From positions 248,001 to 312,000 of the forward strand of contig NZ_MUXN01000027.1 of the NCBI RefSeq assembly GCF_001995215.1: a stretch of DNA of 64,000 nt, in the 5' to 3' direction. Shown piece after piece: positions 44,589 to 51,556 of the stretch. The stretch is from Amycolatopsis azurea DSM 43854. GTDB taxonomy: Bacteria; Actinomycetota; Actinomycetes; Mycobacteriales; Pseudonocardiaceae. The stretch's first letter is position 1. The number at the start of each line of letters is the position of its first letter. Under the pieces are notes generated by a model that worked only from the letters and a program-made list of their open reading frames with translations, was not told where the DNA came from and searched no databases. The position numbers and the translations under genes are program-made.

Positions 44589-44718
44589 GGAACGCCATGT
44601 CACCACAAGTGCCCCAGGAACCTCAGCAGTCACCACCAAACCGCGCGAGGGCCCTCGGCTGTGCGAAGGAAACTCGACCTTCGCTCCCCGCGCCACCGCC
44701 TACGTCGCCAAGCGCCCA

Positions 44719-44748
44719 CTCCCGCAATTAGTCCTCTAAATGCGGGAG
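44719..44748. terminator. Hairpin just past the end of the LigD-type gene
   Basis: CTCCCGCA pairs with TGCGGGAG and continues over AT-rich bases with one mismatch. It begins seven bases after the stop of the minus-strand LigD-type gene, so it is well placed to terminate it. Confidence 0.55.
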
Positions 44749-44754
44749 GGGCGG

Positions 44755-45693
44755 TCACTCGGCCTCGGCGTCGAGGCCGTCGCGCTCGGCCCAGTCGAGC
44801 AGGGTCTCGAGCGAGTAAGCCGTGTCGTCGATGTCCGCGTGCAGGTCGCCGAGTTCGGCGAAGCGCGCGGGCACGGTGGCGATGGTGAACTCCCGCGGTT
44901 CGACGTCGTCGATCTCGTCCCACCTGATCGGTGTCGAGACGACGGCTTCGGGTACGCCGCGCACGGAGTAAGCACTCGCGATCGTGTGGTCGCGAGCGTT
45001 CTGGTTGTAGTCCACGAACAGCTTCGACGGGTCACGGTCCTTGCGCCACCAGGTGGTGGTGACCTCATCGGGCATCCGGCGCTCGACCTCGCGCGCGAAG
45101 GCGAGCGCCGCACGGCGGACCTCTTGGAAACCCCACCGGGGCTCGATCCGGACGTAGATGTGCAGACCGTGCCCGCCGGAGGTCTTCGGCCAGCCGGTGA
45201 TGCCGAGTTCGTCCAGGATCTCGTGGACGGTGTGGGCGACCTTCCGCACGGTGGAGAACGGGCAGTCGGGCATCGGGTCGAGGTCGATCCGCCACTCGTC
45301 GGGGCGTTCGGTGTCGGCACGGCGGGAGTTCCAGGGGTGGAACTCGACGGTCGACATCTGCACCGCCCAGATCACTTCGGCGGGATGCGTGACGCACAGT
45401 TCGTAGGCGTGCCTGCCGGAAGGGAAGTCGACGCGGACGGTCTGGAGCCACTCCGGCGCCCCGTTCGGGACCCGTTTCTGGTGGACCTTCTCCCCCGACA
45501 CCCCGGACGGGAACCGGTGCAGCATGCACGGCCGCTCCCGCAGCGCCCGCACGATCCCGTCGCCGACCGCGAGGTAGTACCGGACCAGGTCGAGCTTGGT
45601 CTCACCCCGCGCCGGGAAGTAGACGCGATCCGGGTTCGAGACGCGCACCGTCCGGTCGCCGACCTCGATCTCCACCGCCGAGCTTTTCGCCAT
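44755..45693 (-). CDS. LigD-type primase-polymerase (NHEJ polymerase domain)
   Basis: A 312-residue stand-alone polymerase domain of bacterial non-homologous end joining (archaeo-eukaryotic primase fold). Catalytic acidic pair in EWRIDLDPMPDC, the third acid in DPSKLFVDYNQNARDHT, and TSGGHGLHIYVRI for nucleotide binding. There is no ligase or phosphoesterase domain and no ku gene nearby, so it is either an accessory polymerase working with distant Ku/LigD or an RNA-preferring gap filler. Convergent with the UvrA-like gene. Confidence 0.92.
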   Translation of the reverse strand: MAKSSAVEIEVGDRTVRVSNPDRVYFPARGETKLDLVRYYLAVGDGIVRALRERPCMLHRFPSGVSGEKVHQKRVPNGAPEWLQTVRVDFPSGRHAYELCVTHPAEVIWAVQMSTVEFHPWNSRRADTERPDEWRIDLDPMPDCPFSTVRKVAHTVHEILDELGITGWPKTSGGHGLHIYVRIEPRWGFQEVRRAALAFAREVERRMPDEVTTTWWRKDRDPSKLFVDYNQNARDHTIASAYSVRGVPEAVVSTPIRWDEIDDVEPREFTIATVPARFAELGDLHADIDDTAYSLETLLDWAERDGLDAEAE

Positions 45694-45757
45694 ACAGGGA
45701 AACTAACCCGAATGCGACCTGTCCGCGCCCGCTCGACGCAGCTGCCAGGATGGCGGC

Positions 45758-46435
45758 ATGGCACAACGGACCCGCGCGGACGCACTCTCGCGCGAGCGCA
45801 TCGTCGAGGCCGCCGTCGCATTGCTCGACGCGGACGGCGAGCGCGGGCTGACCTTCCGGACGCTGACCGAACGTCTCGCCACCGGACCGGGTGCGATCTA
45901 CTGGCATTTGGCGAACAAGGGCGAACTGCTCGACGCCGCGACCGACTCCGTCATCGCCGACGCGCTGACCGCCGAGCCCGGCGTGGGCTCGCCTCAGGAC
46001 GAGATCCGCGCCGTCGCACTGGGCCTGTTCGAAGCGATCGACCGGCATCCGTGGCTTTCCACGCAGCTCGCCGTCCAGCTCTCCCGCAGCCCGTGGGGCA
46101 CGGTGACGCCGCGGATCTTCGAGAGCATCGGACGACGGGTCAGTGCGCTCGGCGTCCCCGAAGCCACGTGGTTCACCGCGACCTCGGCGCTCGTGCACTA
46201 CATCTTCGGTGCCGCGGGCCAGAACGCAGCGAACGCCCAGGTTCTCCGGTTCGGCGGAACGGACCGCGCCGAATTCCTCCGCGCCGCGGTGGACGCGTGG
46301 GAAGGACTCGATCCCGGCGAGTTCCCGTTCTTGAAATCCATCGCCGGCCAGGTGCGCGAGCACGACGACCGGGAGCAGTTCCTCACCGGGATCGATCTCA
46401 TCCTGACCGGGATCACCGCTCAGGGCCGGAGCTGA
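45758..46435 (+). CDS. TetR family regulator
   Basis: A 225-residue TetR regulator with an N-terminal HTH (LTERLATGPGAIYWHLANKGEL) and a long C-terminal effector domain. It is divergent from the LigD-type gene over 64 bp and overlaps the end of the GerW-like gene by 16 bp on the other strand. No dyad was seen upstream. Target and ligand unknown. Confidence 0.87.
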   Translation: MAQRTRADALSRERIVEAAVALLDADGERGLTFRTLTERLATGPGAIYWHLANKGELLDAATDSVIADALTAEPGVGSPQDEIRAVALGLFEAIDRHPWLSTQLAVQLSRSPWGTVTPRIFESIGRRVSALGVPEATWFTATSALVHYIFGAAGQNAANAQVLRFGGTDRAEFLRAAVDAWEGLDPGEFPFLKSIAGQVREHDDREQFLTGIDLILTGITAQGRS

Positions 46436-46746
46436 GCCCGCCGCCTGGCCTTGTGGATCGTCGCGACCGTGATGGCGAAGACCACGCCGAGGAAGGTCAG
46501 GTCCACCGCGGGCACCCAGCGCACGTCTCCGCCCTTGAGCACGTATGCGCCGACCGGCCGCGCGGCGAGCATGAACCCGCCGCCCTCACCTTCCTTTTCC
46601 TGTTCGGTGCCGTGCCCGCCGCCCCCGCCGCCGATGATGCTCGCGGCCGGGATCACCACGACACCGTCCTTCTCGACGGGCTCGCCGAAAACCCGCCGGA
46701 CGGTGAAGTTGTCCCGCATCGTGCCGACGATCTTCTCGAGTCCCAT
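46420..46746 (-). CDS. GerW/YtfJ family protein
   Basis: A 108-residue GerW (YtfJ) family protein. The core reads TMRDNFTVRRVFGEPVEKDGVVVIPAASI followed by the glycine run GGGGGGHG, then VRWVPAVDLTFLGVVFAITV, a single C-terminal membrane-like helix and a basic tail. In Bacillus YtfJ is a sporulation/germination protein, but in actinomycetes the role is unknown. The start is one base after the stop of a TetR gene on the same strand, so both are probably co-transcribed. Confidence 0.85.
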   Translation of the reverse strand: MGLEKIVGTMRDNFTVRRVFGEPVEKDGVVVIPAASIIGGGGGGHGTEQEKEGEGGGFMLAARPVGAYVLKGGDVRWVPAVDLTFLGVVFAITVATIHKARRRAQLRP

Positions 46747-46747
46747 T

Positions 46748-47314
46748 TCAGTCCCCCAGTCCGTCCAGTTCCAGCGCGATCGCGCCCCGCAGCAGGTCCC
46801 GCGCCCGGTCCAGGTCCATCGAACCAGAAAGCCACCGCTCGCTGAGTCCTTCGACCAGGCTGGTGAGCCGTTCCGCGGCGTCTTCCGCCTTGACACCGGT
46901 GCTGTCGACGCGCCGGATCACGTCGGCGACCTCGTCCACCCAGACCCGGGTCGACTCCGCCAGCGGTTCACGCAGTTCGGGGGCGAAGACGGCGCTCGCC
47001 CGCAGCTCGCCCCACGCCGTGCTGTTCTCCCGCACCGCCTGGGTGTCCTGAAGTTCCCCGAACAGCATCAGTTCCAGCTCGGCCCGGGGATCCGCCGCCT
47101 CGGCCGCGGCCTCTTCGGTGTAGGCGGCGGCGCGATCGCTGACGAACTCCAGGGTCTTCCCGAGCAGCCCGGCGCGGTTGGTGAAGTGGTAGTAGATCAG
47201 CGAAGTCGAGATCCCGGCCTCGGCCGCGATCTTCTCGACCCGCAGGCCCCGCACACCGCTGCGCGCGATCACCCGCACGGCCGCTTCCAAGATCTTCTGC
47301 TGACGTTCGAACAC
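46748..47314 (-). CDS. TetR regulator facing agmatine deiminase
   Basis: A 188-residue TetR regulator: HTH at residues ~8-55 (IAAEAGISTSLIYYHFTNRAG) and an effector domain. It starts with GTG, which lies inside the dyad GAACACGAGTGTTC (47309-47322). A perfect 22-bp dyad (47339-47360) stands between it and the exported agmatine deiminase at 47401. It likely represses that gene and its own operon with the GerW-like gene. Ligand may be a polyamine-related compound (inference from the neighbour). Confidence 0.87.
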   Translation of the reverse strand: MFERQQKILEAAVRVIARSGVRGLRVEKIAAEAGISTSLIYYHFTNRAGLLGKTLEFVSDRAAAYTEEAAAEAADPRAELELMLFGELQDTQAVRENSTAWGELRASAVFAPELREPLAESTRVWVDEVADVIRRVDSTGVKAEDAAERLTSLVEGLSERWLSGSMDLDRARDLLRGAIALELDGLGD

Positions 47315-47338
47315 GAGTGTTCACCCTAGCGGTTCGGT

Positions 47339-47360
47339 CCTGACTGAATTTTCAGTCAGG
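47339..47360. promoter_or_regulatory. Perfect TetR-type operator upstream of agmatine deiminase
   Basis: CCTGACTGAA and TTCAGTCAGG are perfect inverted copies around TT. It lies 24 bp from the regulator start and 40 bp from the deiminase start; a -10-like tatcgt follows at about 47365. Classic position for a shared operator. Confidence 0.8.
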
Positions 47361-47400
47361 ATGCTATCGTGTCGGCACCAGCTCAGCCAAGGAGTGCACT

Positions 47401-48564
47401 GTGTTCGATTCGTCCCTGCCCCGCCGCACGGTTCTGCGCGCCCTGACCGCGGTCGGCGCCGTCGCCGTCGGGAGCGCGGCGTGTTCCGATCCGGGAGGGA
47501 ACACCGCCGCGCCCGCACCGTCCGCGGGGTCACCGGAGCCCGCCGCGGCAGGGGCCAGGAGGCTGGGCGCCGAATGGGAAAGCCACGCACGCACCTACCT
47601 GTCCTGGCCGGCGTCGAAGTCCATCTGGGCGGAGGACCTGCCCGCCGTCCGCGAAGAGATCGCCGGGCTGGCCAAGGCGATCGCCGGTTTCGAACCGGTG
47701 GTGCTCCTCGCCCGGCCCGAGCACGCCGAGGCCGCCCAGCAGGCGTGCGGCGACACCGTCGAGGTCGTCCCGATCCCGGTCGACGACCTGTGGGCGCGGG
47801 ACACGGTGCCGGTGTTCGTGGAAGAAGCAGGCAAGGTCGGGGGCGTCGACTTCAACTTCAGCGGCTGGGGCGGCAAGCAGAACCCGCACGACAAGGACAA
47901 GGCCGTCGCCCGTGCCGTGCTGGGCAAATACGGCCTCGCCCGCACCGAAACCTGGATCACCGCCGAGGGCGGTTCGTTCGAGACCGACGGCGCGGGCACG
48001 CTGATGGTCACCGAGAGCTCGCTGGTCAACGACAACCGCAACAAGGGCAAGAGCCGCCAGGAGATCGAAGACGAACTGAAGAAGGTTCTCGGCGTCCGGA
48101 AGGTCATCTGGTTCGCGGGTGTCCGCGGCGAGGACATCACCGACGCCCACGTCGACTGCCTGGCCCGGTTCACCTCGCCCGGTGTCGTCCTCCTGGACAA
48201 GGCGGCGCCCGGCACCCCGCCCGACTCATGGTCCCGCGCGGCCGATCAGGCCAGGTCGGTCCTGGCGAGCGCCACCGACGCGGACGGCAAGCCCTTCAAG
48301 GTGATCGACCTCGTCCAGCCGGATCCGGAGAAGGTCGAAGGCTACGGCGAGGACAGCGTGATCTCGTACGCCAACTTCTACGTCGCGAACAAGTCGGTCT
48401 TCGTGCCGAAGTTCGGCGACGCGGAGGCGGACGAACGTGCGCAGCAGGTCCTGCGGGACCAGTTCCCCGGCCGCGAGATCGTGCCGGTGAAGATCTCGAC
48501 CATCGCCTCGGGCGGCGGCGGGATCCACTGCTCGACGCACGACCAGCCGGGTCAGCCTTCCTGA
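47401..48564 (+). CDS. Exported agmatine deiminase family protein
   Basis: A 387-residue enzyme of the agmatine deiminase/peptidyl-arginine deiminase fold, converting agmatine to N-carbamoylputrescine and ammonia. The N-terminus carries a twin-arginine signal (LPRRTVLRALTAVGAVAVGS) with a lipobox-like GSAAC, so it is probably a Tat-exported lipoprotein. Catalytic residues: WARDTVPVF, EGGSFETDG, GEDITDAHVDC and the nucleophile Cys 377 in GGIHCSTHDQP. Most homologues are cytosolic; an exported one suggests use of external agmatine. It starts with GTG behind a ggag site and is under a perfect TetR-type operator. Confidence 0.88.
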   Translation: MFDSSLPRRTVLRALTAVGAVAVGSAACSDPGGNTAAPAPSAGSPEPAAAGARRLGAEWESHARTYLSWPASKSIWAEDLPAVREEIAGLAKAIAGFEPVVLLARPEHAEAAQQACGDTVEVVPIPVDDLWARDTVPVFVEEAGKVGGVDFNFSGWGGKQNPHDKDKAVARAVLGKYGLARTETWITAEGGSFETDGAGTLMVTESSLVNDNRNKGKSRQEIEDELKKVLGVRKVIWFAGVRGEDITDAHVDCLARFTSPGVVLLDKAAPGTPPDSWSRAADQARSVLASATDADGKPFKVIDLVQPDPEKVEGYGEDSVISYANFYVANKSVFVPKFGDAEADERAQQVLRDQFPGREIVPVKISTIASGGGGIHCSTHDQPGQPS

Positions 48565-49211
48565 GGCAGCACCGACATCACTTCGGACACCGGGCGCAAA
48601 TGCTGCTCCAGCAACCGTGACGCCTCTTTCGCGTCATGGTCGTTCAGGGCGGCGACCAGTGCCCGGTGTTCGTCGTTGATCACCGTCAGCCTTTCCGGCC
48701 GCGCCTCCAGCGCGCGGACCGTGACCCGCTGCTGCCGCGAGCGGAGCGTGTCGTACAGCTCGGTCAGCACAGAGTTGCCGGCGGCGTTCACGATCGCGCG
48801 ATGGAACCGCCGGTCCAGTCCGGAAACCGCGAACCAGTCGCTTTCGGCACCGGCCCGCGCCATCTCGTCGATCAGTTCCGCCATCTCGGCGGGGGCGCCT
48901 GCCCGGTTCGCGCAGAGCGCCGCGATGGCGTGCCCCTCGATGAGCCGCCTGCTCTGATAGACCTCTTCCAGTTCCCGGGCGGTGACCGTGCGCACCTGCG
49001 CGCCCTTGCGCGGCAAGAGACTGATGAACCGCTCGGCGGCCAGGCGGTGGAAGGCCTCGCGCACCGGCGTCCTCGAGACGCCGACGACGCCGGAGACCCA
49101 CATTTCGTCGAGGAAGCGGCCGCCTTCCAGCTCGCCCGAGATGATTCCGTCGCGCAGCCACGTGTAGACCCGCTCGCGCGCCGGGCCGCCCCCTTCGGCG
49201 GTCACAGTCAT
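48552..49211 (-). CDS. GntR family regulator (FadR/FCD subgroup)
   Basis: A 219-residue GntR regulator: wHTH (VSGVVGVSRTPVREAFHRL) and an all-helical FCD domain with metal-type ligands (DRRFHRAIVNAAGN, DEHRALVAALNDHD). ATG 49211 has a gaggggg site. Divergent from the nitrilase-type hydrolase at 49315; TGTATACA lies between them. It overlaps the end of the deiminase gene by 13 bp. Effector probably a carboxylic acid, not known. Confidence 0.88.
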   Translation of the reverse strand: MTVTAEGGGPARERVYTWLRDGIISGELEGGRFLDEMWVSGVVGVSRTPVREAFHRLAAERFISLLPRKGAQVRTVTARELEEVYQSRRLIEGHAIAALCANRAGAPAEMAELIDEMARAGAESDWFAVSGLDRRFHRAIVNAAGNSVLTELYDTLRSRQQRVTVRALEARPERLTVINDEHRALVAALNDHDAKEASRLLEQHLRPVSEVMSVLPQEG

Positions 49212-49279
49212 CTCGTTCCCCCTCTGTGTAGTCACTTTCCGCGACAGACCCTACACCTGGACCAGCCAAGTATCCATCA

Positions 49280-49287
49280 TGTATACA
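49280..49287. promoter_or_regulatory. GntR-type operator TGTATACA
   Basis: A perfect TGTATACA core within atcatgtatacaagag, 28 bp before the hydrolase start and 69 bp from the GntR start. FCD-type GntR proteins commonly bind TGTATACA-like dyads, so this is the likely site of the adjacent regulator. Confidence 0.6.
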
Positions 49288-49314
49288 AGAGCTCCACTTA
49301 TCGGAAGGGGTCCC

Positions 49315-50115
49315 ATGGTGCACGTCGCGGTGGCGCAGTTCGCGCCCGGCAACGACAAAGAGGCCAACCTCGCCCGCGTCGCCGCCCTCGTCGGCGAAGC
49401 GGCGGACCGCGGCGCGCGGGTGGTCGCGCTGCCCGAGTACTCGTTGTTCACCGTACCGACGATGAGCCGGGAATTCGTGACCTCGGCCGAAGAACTCGAC
49501 GGACCGTTCGTCACCGAGCTGCGCGGTCTCGCGAAGGACCGGCAGATCACCGTCGTCGCGGGCATCAACGAAGCGCTCCCCGGCGGCGAACGGATCTCGA
49601 ACACGCTCGTCGCGGCCGGTCCCGACGGGTCGATCGCGGCGCTGTACCGCAAGCTGCACCTGTACGACGCCTTCGGATTCCGCGAATCGGAGCTGGTTCG
49701 CCCCGGAGACATCGAAACCCCCGAGACGTTCGAGGTCGACGGGATCACCTTCGGCCTCCAGACCTGCTACGACCTGCGGTTCCCGGAGGTCACCCGCCGC
49801 CTGGTCGATGCGGGCGCGGACGCGGTGCTGCTCCCGGCGGAGTGGATGCCCGGCCCGCTCAAGGAGGACCACTGGACCACGCTGGTCCGGGCACGGGCGA
49901 TCGAGAACACGATCTATCTCGTCGCGGCGGGACAGGCGGCTCCGGCAGGCTCGGGGCACAGCATGATCGTCGACCCGATGGGCGTCGTCGTCGCCTCGCT
50001 CGGCGAGCGCACCGGGACCGCGACCGGCGAGGTCTCCGCCGAGCGGATCTCCGAGGTTCGCGCCAAGAACCCGGCGCTGGAGCTGCGCCGGTTCGCCGTC
50101 ACCCCGAAGTCCTGA
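49315..50115 (+). CDS. Carbon-nitrogen hydrolase (Nit-like)
   Basis: A 266-residue nitrilase-superfamily amidase. The triad is visible: Glu in ALPEYSLF, Lys in YRKLHLYDAFGF and Cys in LQTCYDLRFPE. The YRKLHLYDAFGFRESE context is closer to Nit1/Nit2 deaminated-glutathione amidases than to N-carbamoylputrescine amidase, which has a longer loop after the lysine motif. Processing the product of the nearby agmatine deiminase is therefore possible but not supported. ATG 49315 has ggaagggg upstream. Likely controlled by the divergent GntR regulator. Confidence 0.9.
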   Translation: MVHVAVAQFAPGNDKEANLARVAALVGEAADRGARVVALPEYSLFTVPTMSREFVTSAEELDGPFVTELRGLAKDRQITVVAGINEALPGGERISNTLVAAGPDGSIAALYRKLHLYDAFGFRESELVRPGDIETPETFEVDGITFGLQTCYDLRFPEVTRRLVDAGADAVLLPAEWMPGPLKEDHWTTLVRARAIENTIYLVAAGQAAPAGSGHSMIVDPMGVVVASLGERTGTATGEVSAERISEVRAKNPALELRRFAVTPKS

Positions 50116-50136
50116 GTATCTTCTGACCCGGAGGTC

Positions 50137-50172
50137 CGTTCGTGAAGACACGCCCTCGGGCGTGGTGACGCG
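50137..50172. repeat. 36-bp repeat, left copy flanking acylase pair
   Basis: Starts CGTTCGTGAAGACACGCC and ends GGCGTGGTGACGCG around a dyad centre. It matches 53900-53935 at 34 of 36 positions. The two differences are a symmetric pair that keeps the dyad (CtcG versus GtcC). It lies 21 bp after the hydrolase stop and 50 bp before the end of the membrane hydrolase gene. Confidence 0.8.
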
Positions 50173-50221
50173 GCTTCCGTTCGCCTGGGTGCCGGGTGGC
50201 CGCCCGGCACCCAGGCTCATT

Positions 50222-51556
50222 TCACGGCACCAGCAGTCCCCAGTGGACGGCCCACGGCACGAACAGCACGGCTCCGGCCAGCAGCAGCCCGACCCGGGTT
50301 CCTCCGCTCGTCTCGTTCCGCCGTCGCCACCACGAAACCGCGGTGACCACGCCGGCGACGACGACACCGACCGCGACCAGCTGCAACGCGAGCCACGGCA
50401 ACGTCCGTCCGAAAAGGACCGGCCCCGGCGCCATCGCCGCCCCCGTCGTCAGCACGACGTAGTAGACGAGGAATCCCGCCGTGCCGAGCAATCCGGTCGA
50501 CGCCAGCCAGCGCGCGGGCCGGGCGAGCGGAGCATCCTTGCGTCGGCGGAACAACGCCGTCACCGGATAGGCCGCGAACGCCAGCAACGCCAAGGCCCAC
50601 ACGCCGATCTGGATCCACGGCGCCTCGTACCAGGACAGCGGCTCCAGAGCAGCACTCTGGCTCGCCTGTTCCGGAGGCGGATCGGCAGAGGGGCCGTCCT
50701 TCGGTCCGTTCACCCAGTTCGCGACGAGGTCGAGATAGCCGGGAGCGAAGCCGTCGAGCTTGTCGAAACCGTCCGTGGTCTGCCGAAGCCCGTGCTGCGC
50801 CCGCGGGAACACCTTCAGCGTGTACTGCCGGTTCCCCGCTCGTTCCAGCGTTTCCCGGAAGATCCGGACCGCCTCGCCGGGCGGCGTCAGCCGGTCCAGC
50901 TCACCCCACAGCCCGAGCACCGGCTGCCGCACCTTCTCCAGCACCGGCACCGGGTCGTACCCGGCCTCGGGGAACGCGCCCGCGCCCGCGAGGGTCCGCA
51001 TGTTCGTCGACGCCACCATGTCCACCATCGAGCCGGTGACCCCGCCGTGCCGCAGGTAGGTCTCGAAGGCCCACGACTGCTGGCGATCCGGCGAGACCCC
51101 GTTGGCCCCGACGGTGACCGCGAAGGCGACGTCCGTCGACCTCGACGCCGCCAACGGCGCCACCCAGCCCCCTTCGCTCAATCCCCACACCCCGACGCGG
51201 GCCGGATCCACGCCGGGACGCGAGCGCAGCGTCTGGACCGCGGCGAGCGCGTCGTCGGCCAGGACCGAGTAGTCCCGCTCGAACAGCGAATAGCCCTCGG
51301 TCCGTTTGTCGTAGATCAGGGTCGCGATGCCCGCCTTGGCGAAGGCTTCGGCCTCGGCACGGTAGTCGTCCCGGTCGTGTTCGCCCGAGCCGTGCACCAT
51401 GACGATGCCCGGCGCGGGACCACCGCCTTCCGGCGCGACCACGGATCCGCGCAAGGTCACACCGTGGCTGGTGAACGAGACGTCGCCGTCCGGAGCGGCG
51501 GCGGGCACCGGCGACGACACCGCCAGCACCGCCGCGGCGAACAGTGCCGCGATCAT
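50222..51556 (-). CDS. Alpha/beta hydrolase with C-terminal membrane domain
   Basis: A 444-residue protein. A signal peptide (IAALFAAAVLAVSSPVPAAA) leads to an alpha/beta hydrolase with GIVMVHGSGEHDRDDY, nucleophile elbow GLSEGGW, Asp in LWGELDRLTPP and His in FPRAQHGLRQT. After residue ~320 come about four membrane helices (IQIGVWALALLAFAAYPVTA, LLGTAGFLVYYVVLT, LALQLVAVGVVVAGVV, LLLAGAVLFVPWAVHW). The catalytic domain should face outside. The start overlaps the acylase stop as ATGA, so the two are translated together and may modify the same compound. Confidence 0.85.
   Translation of the reverse strand: MIAALFAAAVLAVSSPVPAAAPDGDVSFTSHGVTLRGSVVAPEGGGPAPGIVMVHGSGEHDRDDYRAEAEAFAKAGIATLIYDKRTEGYSLFERDYSVLADDALAAVQTLRSRPGVDPARVGVWGLSEGGWVAPLAASRSTDVAFAVTVGANGVSPDRQQSWAFETYLRHGGVTGSMVDMVASTNMRTLAGAGAFPEAGYDPVPVLEKVRQPVLGLWGELDRLTPPGEAVRIFRETLERAGNRQYTLKVFPRAQHGLRQTTDGFDKLDGFAPGYLDLVANWVNGPKDGPSADPPPEQASQSAALEPLSWYEAPWIQIGVWALALLAFAAYPVTALFRRRKDAPLARPARWLASTGLLGTAGFLVYYVVLTTGAAMAPGPVLFGRTLPWLALQLVAVGVVVAGVVTAVSWWRRRNETSGGTRVGLLLAGAVLFVPWAVHWGLLVP

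Noticed and set aside
49315..50115. N-carbamoylputrescine amidase acting after agmatine deiminase
   Set aside because: Attractive by position, but the segment after the catalytic Lys resembles Nit-type amidases, and the deiminase appears to be exported.
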